This document shows positions 51,375 through 61,583 of a DNA stretch of 64,000 bases, one piece after another. The stretch's first letter is position 1, and every line of letters begins with the position of its first letter. The position numbers and the translations under genes are program-made. The DNA comes from JAGOMW01 sp964596675 (GTDB lineage: Bacteria > Patescibacteriota > Gracilibacteria > BD1-5 > UBA2023): positions 31,960 through 95,959 of the forward strand of contig CAZQUZ010000005.1 in NCBI GenBank assembly GCA_964596675.1, read 5' to 3'. The notes beneath the pieces are model-generated. The model was not told the DNA's origin and did not search any database. It saw nothing but the letters and a program-made list of their open reading frames with translations.

Positions 51375-51402
51375 TTGCATTTTTCTCCCTTTTTGCTATC
51401 AT
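51375..51402 (+). promoter_or_regulatory. Promoter of rplI, leaderless type
   Basis: TTGCAT at 51375-51380, 16 bp, TATCAT at 51397-51402, six bases, ATG at 51409. The clearest complete leaderless promoter in the window. Confidence 0.75.
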
Positions 51403-51408
51403 CGATAC

Positions 51409-51876
51409 ATGGCTACAAATACTCTCACTATAGAGCTCCTGCAGGATATCGCACACTTCGGACGGAAGGGGGATATCATCGATGTATCGAGCGCTCAGGC
51501 TCGCAATATGCTCATCCCGAAGTGACTCGCCCGTGAAGTCACAGCAGATAGACTCCGTCAGATACAAGAGAAAGAAAAAAAAGCAAAAGACCAGGCTCGC
51601 ATGAAACTCGAGAAATCCTATGAGATACAGAAACTCCTCGATGGACAAAAACTCGAATTTACACTCCAGGGAAAAAATGGAAAGATTTTCTGAGGGATAA
51701 ATGAGCATGAGATTATTTCTCGTATCAAACAAAAGTGGCATATCGACTTCGAGAAGCATGATGTGAAGCTCCCGAATAAGAGTCATATAAAAACCGCTGG
51801 TACACATCTCGTCTATCTCCATATCACACGAGATACGGTCGCGAAGATAGTTGTAGAAGTGACGGTACGTGACTAG
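51409..51876 (+). CDS. rplI: 50S ribosomal protein L9
   Basis: 155 residues with the L9 signature LLQDIAHFGRKGDIIDVSSAQARNMLIPKGLA at the N-terminus, a long connecting helix rich in Lys/Glu, and the C-terminal domain. Two UGA-Gly, in IPKGLA and in KIFGGI. Length is normal. It ends four bases inside the convergent 51873 gene. A lone rplI without rpsF/rpsR neighbours. Confidence 0.95.
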
Positions 51877-52172
51877 TTTATTTTATCTTTCATGTACGTC
51901 ACTTGTTCCATGATGTATGTTCTAAATTCCGGAATCTCTGATAATCTACCATAACTATCCATTACTTCCATATAGTCACTTGCTGAAACCTGTATATTCT
52001 CTAAAATAGTATGCACATTATACATTACCTCACCTCGTAACTCTATCGGCAAAGTCTTGAGGTATACGGGCTCCTGCCACTGATTTTTATTGATCGTATC
52101 ATGATAGTATATAGATTTTCCTGCACTATCTGAACCGGACTGAAGAATATTATCCATATGCCCATAATACAT
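51873..52172 (-). CDS. Unknown small protein
   Basis: 99 residues, soluble and helical, not recognised. The chosen ATG (52170-52172) lies eight bases from a TATAAA box on the minus strand, so it may be leaderless; a second in-frame ATG is five codons on. No UGA codon. Divergent from ruvX. Confidence 0.5.
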   Translation of the reverse strand: MYYGHMDNILQSGSDSAGKSIYYHDTINKNQWQEPVYLKTLPIELRGEVMYNVHTILENIQVSASDYMEVMDSYGRLSEIPEFRTYIMEQVTYMKDKIN

Positions 52173-52182
52173 AAAAAATATT

Positions 52183-52188
52183 TATAAT
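52183..52188 (+). promoter_or_regulatory. -10 box of ruvX, leaderless type
   Basis: A perfect TATAAT ending eight bases before the ATG at 52197. Confidence 0.5.
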
Positions 52189-52196
52189 CAAATCTT

Positions 52197-52559
52197 ATGA
52201 TAGCACTCGACTACGGTACACATAAAACAGGCATCGCCTATGCAGTCGAGGGTTTTGCTTTTGCCTATAAAACCGTCCTTACATCTGAGTTATTAGATTT
52301 TTTATGAGCGTATATCAGAGAGAGGAGTGCTCGCTCTATCATCCTCGGCATGCCATATAATATCGATGGTACACTTTCGAAGCATGCGACACGAGTTCTC
52401 GCATTCGAAAAAATCCTACGAAAATCCTTTCCAGATATAAACATCATTCTCCATGATGAGCGACTGACTACGAGTGAGGCTAAACTCGCGGGAGTCGATG
52501 ATGTCGATGCTGAAAGTGCGCGGCTTATCCTCCTCGACTATCTCGAGACTACCGCATAG
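52197..52559 (+). CDS. ruvX: Putative Holliday junction resolvase / pre-16S rRNA nuclease YqgF
   Basis: 120 residues with an RNase H-like fold. IALDYGTHKTGIAYA holds the first catalytic Asp, ILGMPYNIDGT follows, and HDERLTTSEAKL and DVDAESARLILLDYL hold the other acidic residues. This family processes pre-16S rRNA ends and was also proposed to cut Holliday junctions. One UGA-Gly at 52306. Somewhat shorter than the usual 135-140. Confidence 0.9.
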
Positions 52560-52569
52560 AGAGTGCATC

Positions 52570-52776
52570 ATGACGGAGCATGATATCGTCTACTACGATG
52601 GATACAGCTCGCTCGAGGAGGCGGAGCTGATTTCTCTTTGTATATCATTTTTCTCAGAGTATCTGTCTCATAAAAGACTCATATGCATCTTCTGCTATGA
52701 GTCTTTTTCTCTCTCCTTCAGGGTATCCGAGGTATGGCGAGTAGGCATCTATCATTATACGAATTTTGGCTTATAG
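52570..52776 (+). CDS. Doubtful small frame after ruvX
   Basis: 68 residues from an ATG 11 bases after ruvX. The first 22 residues (MTEHDIVYYDGYSSLEEAEL) look protein-like, but the frame then runs through a terminator-like hairpin and into the ppa gene on the other strand. It may be a decayed gene or chance. Confidence 0.25.
   Translation: MTEHDIVYYDGYSSLEEAELISLCISFFSEYLSHKRLICIFCYESFSLSFRVSEVWRVGIYHYTNFGL
52672..52708. terminator. Bidirectional terminator
   Basis: AAAAGACTCAT and ATGAGTCTTTT pair around a 14-base loop, between ruvX and the convergent ppa. Confidence 0.7.
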
Positions 52777-53339
52777 TCTTTCTCATAGCGCGCCTCACAC
52801 TCCTCGATGATTTTCACGGCTTCCGCAGTATCGAAAAATCCATTTACACGGCAGGTTCCAGGTTTTTTCAGATCTTTATAGTGCTCCCAGTAGTAGGTAG
52901 TTTCTTTTTCCCAGTGAGCTCCGAGATCTGTATAGCTCTGTATATGATCCATACGTTTATCATCTGCGAGGACACCGATGACTTTATCATCGACTTCACC
53001 ACCATCATCGAACTTCATGATACCGATGATGCGGACTTCGGCGAGAGAACCGGGAACAAGAGGCTCAGTGACGCCGACGATCTCGACATCGAGTGGGTCT
53101 CCGTCCTCGTCCCATGTGCATGGGATGGCTCCGTAGGCGAATGGGTATGAGAGTGAGCTGTATCCGACGCGGTCGAGTTTGAGCTGACCAGATTCAGTGA
53201 TGATCTCATATTTATTGATCGTCATAGAGTTCAGCTCGATGAGTGCATTGATGCGGAGCTTGTCTTTGTCGGCGAATGCAGGGAGGATGTGGAGGAGATT
53301 GAGCATATATTTGCTCGGTGCGTGATCGATATTTGCCAT
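52755..53339 (-). CDS. ppa: Inorganic pyrophosphatase, family I
   Basis: Splits pyrophosphate and so pulls biosynthetic reactions forward. The 194 residues have YPFAYGAIPCTWDEDGDPLDVEI, the family I signature with its metal-binding Asp residues, and the later KVIGVLADD. No UGA codon. TATCAC ends six bases before the ATG on the minus strand, so it is probably leaderless. Slightly longer than the usual 175. Confidence 0.95.
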   Translation of the reverse strand: MANIDHAPSKYMLNLLHILPAFADKDKLRINALIELNSMTINKYEIITESGQLKLDRVGYSSLSYPFAYGAIPCTWDEDGDPLDVEIVGVTEPLVPGSLAEVRIIGIMKFDDGGEVDDKVIGVLADDKRMDHIQSYTDLGAHWEKETTYYWEHYKDLKKPGTCRVNGFFDTAEAVKIIEECEARYEKDYKPKFV

Positions 53340-53457
53340 AAAAACGTGATATGAGTAAAGTATCTGGATTTTAGGGTTTTGGACGAAAAAAGCAAAACAA
53401 AAATTGGATATTTTTCATTTCTCACTATACTCTCCCTATATTTTATCACCTATTTTT

Positions 53458-55026
53458 ATGCGTTTTTCTTTTTTGGTGCCAGCTTTGCTCCTCGTGCTTT
53501 CTGGATGTACTTTCTGGAAGGGTGGTGACACAGACTTCGCGAGTCTCTATAGTGAGCATGTACGCGCTGAGGTATCGAGCGTCCGTGAGTGGGCGAAGGA
53601 GCTCGGATATATGGAGTCATATGAGGCAGTCGGCTCTGTCTCTGCGTCGGTCGATATCCCAGCTATCCTCTCTGGTGCAGTCTCTGCAGTCTATGAGGGC
53701 AAAGTCCATGGACAGGATGTATCTCTCACAGTAAAAAATCCGACCCTCCAGTATGAGACGATCCTCGCATCTGGCTCACTCCTCGCGAAGCAGCTCGATA
53801 TGATCAGTCAGGGGGGAGATGCATTTTTCCGATATGATGGACTCTCGACATTCGGTCTCCTCGGTGAAGAGGTGCTCCCAGTTCTCGAGCAGTATAAAAA
53901 TACATGGCTCGCACTCCGTGCCTCAGATCTCGATGGTTCACTCTCTGGGTCTGTCGCAGATGAGACGACTACACAGATATCTGACGCTATCGCTCGTATG
54001 ACTCTCTCAGATGTCGAGTCATATCTCATAGAGTATCCACTCTGGAAAGAAGAGAAAAATCTCGGTATGAGTGGTGACCTCATGCAGTACGAGGTTTCTC
54101 TCGCGAAAGAAAACATCCTCGCGATGATGGATGCATTTACGAAAAAAGCGACTGGAAACGGACTCACTGATGAGCAAAAGACATCACTCTCATGAGCACT
54201 CTCTGAGGTGAATATCGTCGGAGTCATAGCATGGGATCCGAAAAATATCCGTCATATGTCCGCTCGTCTCACGCTCTCGACTCCAGATGGTGCGACGGCA
54301 GATATCGATATCTCGAAATCATCAGACACACTTCTCGCGACTCTGAGCGCGTCTGGATCTGTATCGACATGGTCGAGCAAAAAGGAAGCGGGTGGATATG
54401 TATTTTCTCTCGTGTCTCGTGATGCAGGGGTAGAGGTAGTCCGTGTCGATGGTACATCGAAGCGTATCGATGGAGTCTATCTCCTCGATGTGATCGCATC
54501 ATCACCAGCGCAGGGACTCAGTGTCACTCTCTCACATAAGATGCTCGCGGATGGGACATTCGATGGTAAGCTCAGTGCCTGAGTCGGTACGCTCGCGTGG
54601 ACTGGTATGCTCGAGAAATCTGGACTGAAAGAGCTCCATATCGGTGGTGCTATGATCGGTACAACACTCGCACTGGATCTCGTAGGAGGTGCAGATGGTA
54701 TGATGCGCGGTCCATTCACTATAAAATCTGGTGACACGGTCGCTATCGCGGCTGATATCGGACTCCGCGTGACGAAAGAAGAGTTTACACTCAGTGTCGA
54801 CATCCCGAGTCCGAGTGATGCCTCTATATCTTCACGTGCAGATATCAGTATCACTGGAAAGCGATCTCCATGGTCTGGTACGATCGAGACTCCGAAAGAT
54901 GTGAAAAAATTCGAAGAATTCTCACAAGCACTCGAAAAAGTTATGCCGCCAGTAGATACATTCGTCGAATCTGACTTATCTGGAGAAGATTCAGACATCG
55001 AAATCAACTCATCAATTAATAATTAA
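53458..55026 (+). CDS. Large lipoprotein of unknown function
   Basis: 522 residues. Lipoprotein signal MRFSFLVPALLLVLSG with Cys17 in the lipobox LSGC. The rest is rich in Ser, Thr, Asp and beta-strand patterns, with a helical stretch (AMMDAFTKKATGNGLTDEQK) near the middle. Two UGA-Gly at 54193 and 54580. Probably anchored to the outer face of the membrane. Followed by two small membrane-protein genes, likely in one operon. Not recognised. Confidence 0.75.
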
Positions 55027-55038
55027 TATCTTTTCTTT

Positions 55039-55155
55039 ATGCGCAAATTCATTATTACCCTTACTATTATTGCTCTTATCATCTCCATAGTCGGTACAGG
55101 TGTTATCGTGTATTTTGAATCCTCTACGAATACAGCAGATACAGCATCAGTATAG
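55039..55155 (+). CDS. Single-helix mini-protein, 38 residues
   Basis: MRKF followed by one hydrophobic helix (about 5-26) and a Ser/Thr/Ala tail ending in UAG. Twelve bases after the lipoprotein gene. It could be a small subunit or a signal-anchored peptide. Not recognised. Confidence 0.5.
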   Translation: MRKFIITLTIIALIISIVGTGVIVYFESSTNTADTASV

Positions 55156-55175
55156 TAATCTATAACTTTTTTCAT

Positions 55176-55544
55176 ATGACAGCACCACTTCCAGAGCTTT
55201 CGAATGAACAAAAACTCACATACATATACCATACTCTCAAAGCAGAAGAATCTCGCCGTACGCGGGCAAAGTGGTATAGATTTTTTAAGTGGCTTATCAT
55301 CTTCTGATGTGTCTACCTCATAGCGACATATCCGAAAGAAATCTTCGGTAAAATATCAGAGCTCGTCCGTCCTATCATCATGGAACAGGTCGAGATGATC
55401 ATGGAACAAAATAAAAATAATCTTCTCAAAAGCATAAAAGATGTACTTCCTGATGATATAGAAGTTGCTCCAGTCACAAAAACTACCACCACAAAGAGTG
55501 GATCCACTACACAAAAACCAAAGACTCCTACCACAAAAAAATAA
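55176..55544 (+). CDS. Small membrane-anchored protein with Thr/Lys-rich tail
   Basis: 122 residues: a polar start, one hydrophobic helix (about 37-53, containing a UGA-Gly), a charged helix, and a low-complexity tail rich in Thr, Lys and Pro. Third gene of the lipoprotein operon, ending at a strong terminator. Not recognised. Confidence 0.6.
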
Positions 55545-55571
55545 AAAAAGAACACTAGTGTTCTTTTTTTT
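55543..55571. terminator. Bidirectional terminator
   Basis: GAACAC-TA-GTGTTC with A and T runs on the two sides. It overlaps the ends of the small membrane-protein gene and of the convergent folD. Confidence 0.85.
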
Positions 55572-56400
55572 GCGAACAATATGCTTTCCATGTATTATCT
55601 ATGAGTGTCGCGACTGTCATCGGACCGACTCATCCTGGTGTCGGAGTGATGGCCTGTATGACATCTTTGAGTTCTTCGAAGTCACTATCTCCATGCGCGA
55701 TTCAGTCGATAAAGGTATTTCATACATCGATGACGATACTATGACTCTCTACCATATCACGAGTGATAAGTTTCGGGACTCATGCGGCGACGATGATGAT
55801 ATCTGCATTTCTCGTCTTTTCGCGAAGATTCGCAGTATTTCTATTACAGCTCGTGACAGTGGCCCCAGCATTTATGAGCATGAGACTCATAGGCTTGCCG
55901 ACGATATTCGACCGGCCGATGACGACGATATTTTTGCCTGCGACGCTGATATCATAGTATGCGAGGAGTGTCATGATACCTTTCGGCGTACAGCTCCAGA
56001 GTCCATCGTGCCCGAGGTACATATTCCCGATCTGTGTCTTTGTGAATCCGTCTACATCTTTCGCAGGGTCGATACACTCGGTCACTGCATACCTGTCGAT
56101 ATGGCTCGGGAGGGGAGCCTGGATGATAAGCCCATGAATGCTCGAGTCGGTCGAGAGTCTCTGCACTTCGGATTCGAGAGCATCCTGTGATATAGTCGAC
56201 TCATATCGAAAGAGTTCGAACTCCATGCCGACTTCGCGAGCACGCTTTTCTTTCATGCGGATATAGGCGAGACTCGCAGGATTCTCTCATACCAGGATGA
56301 CGGCGAGTTTCGGTCTCGGTGCTGATACTGGGAGTTTTTGTATCGTTTCTGTGATCGTCTTTAGGATGGTATGTGCTACGGCGTGTCAGTTGAGTATCAT
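55555..56400 (-). CDS. folD: Methylenetetrahydrofolate dehydrogenase/cyclohydrolase
   Basis: Interconverts methylene-, methenyl- and formyl-tetrahydrofolate, feeding one-carbon units to purine and initiator tRNA formylation. The 281 residues show ILVGENPASLAYIRMKEKRA (catalytic Lys region), IIQAPLPSHID, PAKDVDGFT, VVIGRSNIVGKP (NADP site) and TPTPGGVGPMT. UGA-Gly at several sites, including one Gly of PGGVG. Start ATG at 56398-56400. The stop overlaps the terminator. Confidence 0.95.
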
Positions 56401-56481
56401 GATTCGTGAGAAATTATTTTTAGTAGTATAGAAATGCTATGAACTTTTGCAATTATTTTATCATTATGATAGTATATATGC

Positions 56482-57351
56482 ATGTATGAATGACTATCTA
56501 ACAATCTCGATAGACCTATAGAAACCGCAAAAAATAAAGGTGAGGTGACTCAGGATATTGCTAAGAATATTTTAGGTATCTATGAATCGTATAAAACAAA
56601 AACTTTATTTTATACGAAAGATAAGTTACAATCTTTGCGGGATATGCTTGGAATTCGCTCCCAAAATAATTATTTTGGATCATCAGAAATCCAAGCTTTA
56701 CGCAATATAGTCAGTCAAACAGTGAGTGATATCGTAGGATATATATCTGGCGATTCAGATATAAAAAATGAGCGTGCATGATGATTGAATGTAGAGTTTC
56801 AGGCTGTAAAGTCTATTCCTATTGCCAACATCTTACTAGCTCGAGCGAATTATGAACAAAATAAAAATGTTATCAATCCTACTATATCGAAGTTTGCACC
56901 GTTTTTAGAACTTTCTCCAGAATTAGTGCTCGCAGTATGAGCTCAGGAAAGTAGATTTTTACCAGAAGCGACATCAGATGTATGAGCCCAGGGAATTATG
57001 CAAATAATGCCAGCGACAATGCGCGGGATTATCTGATTTATTAAAAATGGAAAAATGCAATACGCATGACCAGAAGAAAGATATTATGCACAGTTTCGTG
57101 AAGACATGAAAACAACAGGACTCGATATCATCCGATATCTCACCACCGCATCAGATACTGAAAAAAATCTCATTATCGGCATGGTATATCTCGGATATCT
57201 TACCTCACGCTATGGGGAGATGGATGGACTAAAGAGATATAATGGCGGTGCAAAACCATCAAATACGAAAGAAAATAGAGAATATGTCCCACTCGTCCAA
57301 AACTGGAAGCGCGTAATAATAGCATCATCAGATACTCTCCAGAGTTCTTAG
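56482..57351 (+). CDS. Lytic transglycosylase-like protein (SLT domain)
   Basis: 289 residues. The C-terminal half is a goose-type/SLT lysozyme fold: LSPELVLAVGAQESRFLPEATS (catalytic Glu in QES), GAQGIMQIMPATM, and MVYLGYLTSRYGEMDGLKRYNGG. No signal peptide or membrane segment is visible at the N-terminus, so export is unexplained. Seven UGA-Gly, including the key Gly of SDVGAQG. Its stop overlaps the convergent ruvB by four bases. Would cleave MurNAc-GlcNAc bonds. Confidence 0.85.
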
Positions 57352-58355
57352 CGTATGTATGCTTCTCACTTGAGAGTAATCTGTCGTCCCCGTGGAGTCC
57401 GCTCGATGAGTCCCATCTGGAGGAGAAATGGTTCTACGACATCCTCTATCGTCGCGACCTCTTCTCCGATGACAGAGGCAAGCGTCGACAGTCCGGTCGC
57501 ACGTCCAGCGAAGGTCGTCGCGAGGTGCTCGAGGAGTTTCCGATCCAGAGTATCGAGACCAGAGCTATCGACTCAGAAATTCTCGAATATAGCATCACAT
57601 GCCTTTTTATCTGAGATTGTATGCCCTGTGGTTATGTAATCTCGTATTATTTTTACATATCGATTCGCGATGCGGGGAGTCCCACGAGAGCGCTCCGCGA
57701 TAGACTCGACCGTATCTCACGAGAGTGTCTCCATACCGAGTATCTGGAATGATCTCGCCACGATCTTCGAGAGATCCGCCGTATCATAGAAGTCGAGCTT
57801 CATGATATTCCCGAATCTATCTCGAAGTGGTGATGAGAGGGAAGAGAGCTTCGTCGTCGCGCCGATGAGAGTAAAACGTGGTATATCCATCTTCACACTC
57901 GTAGAGCCGGTGCCACTCCCTATCATGATGTCTATCTGGAAGTCCTCCATCGCAGAGTAGAGTATCTCCTCGACCTGCGGACGGAGTCTATGTATCTCAT
58001 CGATAAAGAGAATCTCTCACTCAGTGAGGCTCGTGAGGAGTGAGACGATGTCTGATTGTTTCTCGATGGCTGGGCCGCTCGTATGCTTTATGGCTGCTGA
58101 CATCTCATGAGCGATGACGGTAGATATCGTCGTCTTTCCGAGTCCTGGAGGGCCATAGAAGAGGATATGTTCGAGCGTCGATGAGCGTATCTTCGCTGAG
58201 TCTATCGCTATTTTGAGATGCTCTTTCATCGATTTTTGTCCGACGTACTCAGTGAGCGAGCGTGGCCTGAGAGAAATCTCAGAGATAATCTCCTCCTCCT
58301 GGATGGTCGGTGATACGGTACGGATAATGTCAGGTTTTGATGATTTTATCGCCAT
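57348..58355 (-). CDS. ruvB: Holliday junction branch migration helicase RuvB
   Basis: AAA+ motor that drives RuvA-bound Holliday junctions. The 335 residues contain LRPRSLTEYVGQ, Walker A YGPPGLGKTT, Walker B FIDEIHRL, the RuvB beta-hairpin region, LIGATTK, sensor 2 RGTPRIANR and a winged-helix end. UGA-Gly at 58017, 57717 and 57366. TATCTT ends six bases before the ATG; the intervening GGAGAC could also serve as a ribosome binding site. ruvA and ruvC are not in the window. Confidence 0.97.
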
Positions 58356-58425
58356 GTCTCCAAGATAGAGATTTTTGAGAAAAAAGCAAAAATACCTGGC
58401 GCATTTCTTTTTAAGGAAAAATATA

Positions 58426-58455
58426 TTGACAATTACTATTTATATGTATTATAAA
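58426..58455 (+). promoter_or_regulatory. Promoter of the HD hydrolase gene, leaderless type
   Basis: TTGACA at 58426-58431, 18 bp, TATAAA at 58450-58455, then five bases to the ATG at 58461. Confidence 0.65.
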
Positions 58456-58460
58456 TAGTA

Positions 58461-59414
58461 ATGGAGAAAAATACGATACTACTCGACACATCGGAAAAGA
58501 TGGTATTTGATGGTAATGATATACAGATATTTCAGCAGTGGCTATTGAGTTCGACTCATGTGTGAGTATTTCATCAGCAAAATGTAGATAAGGTATTTGA
58601 GATACTCGAATTTGCCACAGAGATTCATAAAGACGATATACGAAAGGATAAAACGAAATATATCAATCATATCGTACGAGTAATCCTCGATGGTGATCAT
58701 CTCCTCGAGAATACGAGTCTTCTCTTTATGCCACAAAAAATCATGGTCCGTGCGGTACATGATATCATAGAGGATCATCCAGAAAAATGGCATGAACTCT
58801 ATAACAAAGTCTGACTCAAAATATTTCGAGATGCCCTAGCATTGGCTACTGGTGGTATCACTCTCGAAAAACGAGCAGAGATGTTAGATTTTTTTATGAG
58901 CCTGAATTCTTCGGATTCTGCAGTCGAAATACTCGATGATGTGAATCGAATATTAACACCAATGAATCCATTCTCAAAACTCGAATTTTCCTACTATACT
59001 CATCCAGAGCATCTCGAAAATAAAAAAAGAATGCATAATGCCATCTCTATATATCACCATAACATTATCAAAAAAGAATCGAGAGGAGTTATAGCGAAAG
59101 ATCAGGATATGTATATCGCACTCGGAAACTATATATACTTTACGCGAGATAATGCTCGAGATAAAGTAGCTGATATGTATGATAATATGGGGGATATGGC
59201 AGCACGTGAACAGGAACGCCCATGATATACACAAAAAAGGCGTATAAAGGCCTATATACTGGGAGTAAAGCTCAGAGAATATAAGATGAAAGATGAATAT
59301 AAACGTCTCGAAGAGGCATTTCATCATGCAGGCAGCTCTATGCTCTCGGATGACGAAGTCGAAAAGATGTTTCGTGATATTAGACGAGGCGTACCTTTAC
59401 CCTGGGAGGGATAG
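58461..59414 (+). CDS. HD-domain hydrolase related to RelA/SpoT N-terminal domain
   Basis: 317 residues. YINHIVRVIL, then MVRAVHDIIEDHPEKWHELY match the HD core of Rel/Spo proteins and MESH1-like hydrolases (H ... HD ... with the E-D pair after HD). No synthetase, TGS or ACT domain follows; the rest is a helical domain not recognised. If active it would degrade (p)ppGpp or a related nucleotide. Three UGA-Gly. Its end overlaps the convergent 59380 gene by 35 bases. Confidence 0.7.
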
Positions 59415-59688
59415 ACATTTTTTTCCATGATGCGTTTAGATTCTCTACTATCGATTCTCTGTAGTGACTGATTTCTGCGTTTACTATCGGTTTCATGGTC
59501 GTGATGACGATAGTCTTATCCGTGATGCGTATACTTTTTATCTCATGGAAAATATCCTCACGACCCGCATCTGTGAGAGTCTTTCGGATAGAGCTCCATG
59601 CGAGTGCAGTCTCGATATCTCGAGATCTGTCATAGTACTCGCTCTGACGAACTCGCTCATGGAGATTGATGGGTTCGAGGGTACTCAT
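59380..59688 (-). CDS. Small protein, possibly DciA/DUF721-like
   Basis: 102 residues. SSIRKTLTDAGREDIFHEIKSIRITDKTIVITTMKPIVNAEI and the following helix have the strand-helix layout of DUF721/DciA helicase-loader proteins, but similarity is weak and unconfirmed. No UGA codon. Three bases after the Trm11-like gene, so probably cotranscribed. Overlaps the end of the HD hydrolase gene. Confidence 0.5.
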   Translation of the reverse strand: MSTLEPINLHERVRQSEYYDRSRDIETALAWSSIRKTLTDAGREDIFHEIKSIRITDKTIVITTMKPIVNAEISHYRESIVENLNASWKKMSIPPRVKVRLV

Positions 59689-59691
59689 AGA

Positions 59692-61008
59692 TTATAGGCT
59701 ATCTTTGGCTCGGATGCGTATGACTTCGCGTCCGACATTTTGTGCTGGGCGCTTATAGAGGAGGCTCCCTTTTGGTGTCATCATAGTTCGCATATCTGCA
59801 GGCAGTAGTGGTACGACTTCCCATCCATGACGACCGATGATATCATGTATTTCTGTAAAAAATGATACCGTCCCATGGATATCCCAAAATGGAAATGTCA
59901 TCACGATTGTCGGAGTTTCTGGAGCTTTCGTATCGGCACTTTTATTCGCTTCGATGACGACAGATTTGAGTCCAGAGAAAAATCCCTCATAGAGATTTCG
60001 GAGTTTTGCGCGCTCTTGTTTCACACGATCCAGAGTGATAGAGTCTCGCTGCATGATCTCACCGAGATATCACTCACTCACGATGATGCTATTGCCGATA
60101 GAAAATTTACTTATATCGAATCGGTCAAATTTACTCGCATCGAGCTCGAATATTTCTGATTCAAATGATGAAAAATCCTTGGTTGGAGTCCCACCCACAG
60201 CACGGATGCGCTCATGCCACATTTGCTCTTCTTTTATAAACTCTCGGAGACTTTGCTCTGTAGAATCCACCATTTTCTGTGATATATCGCTCCCATAGAT
60301 ATGTGTGATACCCATGTTGGCTCACTCGATGAGGATCGTCCCGAGTCCACAAAATGGATCATAGAGAGAAATCTCTGAAAAATTTCAAACTTCATTGTTT
60401 TTTGATTTTGCTAAATTTATCATCATCTGGCAGAGCTTCGGTGGCATCATCCCGACGACCATATCTCGATTTTTGCCAGTATCACGCTTTGTATACGCAT
60501 CGATATCCTGACAGGCAAGTGTGACCGCGAGATAGCTCATTCCATCGATATGGATGAGATTGTACTCACTTCCTGTTTTACCGAGTTTTTCTCGCTTAAA
60601 TACGGCACTCACGATATTTTTATTCTCGATATTTACGAGACGTGCTGATACATCCATGTCCTGCAGGGTTTTCTTCACGCGGAGTCAGATATCTGAGAGA
60701 CGATACTCACCGCCATAGACTCAGAGTGCGAAGTTATACTTCCCAGAGGGTTTTCAGATTGCATGGATGACATCAGTCGGGAATTTTTTTTCATCAGTTT
60801 CAGAGACTATCCGCATGACACGGATAGAGCCTCATATATTGCGAAATATCGCGATAATATCACTATCGCTCTTTGCTACAGCAAAAATCGCTATATCTTC
60901 ACTCTGACTCAGAAATGCCTCTTCTCCAAAGAGAGCAAAGAGTTCTGCGAGTGAAAGCTTCGACTCGCGCCCGAGTGAAAATGCGTATCGTGTGAGTGAT
61001 GGAGTCAT
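59692..61008 (-). CDS. Trm11/TrmG10-like RNA N2-guanine methyltransferase
   Basis: 438 residues. The N-terminal half looks like a THUMP-type RNA-binding region, the C-terminal half a SAM-dependent methyltransferase with DPFCGLGTILIEGANMG (SAM loop) and YGSDIS. The catalytic motif, normally (D/N)PPYG, reads SEGYLGE with UGA-Gly, which is atypical. Eight UGA-Gly. TATACT ends seven bases before the ATG, so it is probably leaderless. Substrate inferred to be tRNA guanosine. Confidence 0.75.
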
Positions 61009-61046
61009 GTGATGCAGTATAGGGAAAAACCAAAAAACGCAAAAGA

Positions 61047-61075
61047 AAAGCCAAGGAGGATATCCTTAGCTTTTT
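61047..61075. terminator. Bidirectional terminator
   Basis: AAAAGC-C-AAGGA and TCCTTAGCTTTTT pair around GGATA. It overlaps the stop of the 61066 gene and lies upstream of the methyltransferase promoter. Confidence 0.7.
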
Positions 61076-61569
61076 CGTAAGAATTTGGCGAAATTTTTTC
61101 TCGTACGGAACGAATGAAGTACACTTCCTACGTCACTTCATGTATGTATGAGTAATGGTATTGATTCTTTCGTGCCGTCGGGATATCAGATGTACAGATT
61201 TTTAGAGATGAGCGGGATGTATGTGTGTAATTTTTTTTCTATTTTGGATTCTACTTTTTCGGTGTTATCGAGCTTGCCAGATATTCTTTTTTGTACCCAA
61301 GTGAGAAATTTTTTAATTTTCTTTTCTCGTTGTCCATTATAGGTCATGGTATCGACTACTGCTGCAGCGACTTCAGGCGTCAGCGTTTCTACAGTATGAG
61401 TCTCTTGTTTCTCATTTTCAGAAATTGTAGCAGATATCTCTGCTATTTTCTCTGCGAGTAGTGCTCTAGCATCTTCATCGATACGAAATCCATCCTTTTC
61501 ATCATAGGACACACCATGAGAAAAAATAATTTCAGAAGAATTGCTAGAGTCATGAAGGAGCGTCTCCAT
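61066..61569 (-). CDS. Unknown protein downstream of pnp
   Basis: 167 residues, acidic first half with DEDARALLAEKIAEISATISENEK, basic second half ending FRTRKNFAKFLRKS. No signal peptide. UGA-Gly at 61186 and 61138. Fourteen bases after pnp on the same strand, so cotranscribed; a link to RNA decay is possible but not shown. Confidence 0.6.
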
Positions 61570-61583
61570 ATATGAAAATGTGA

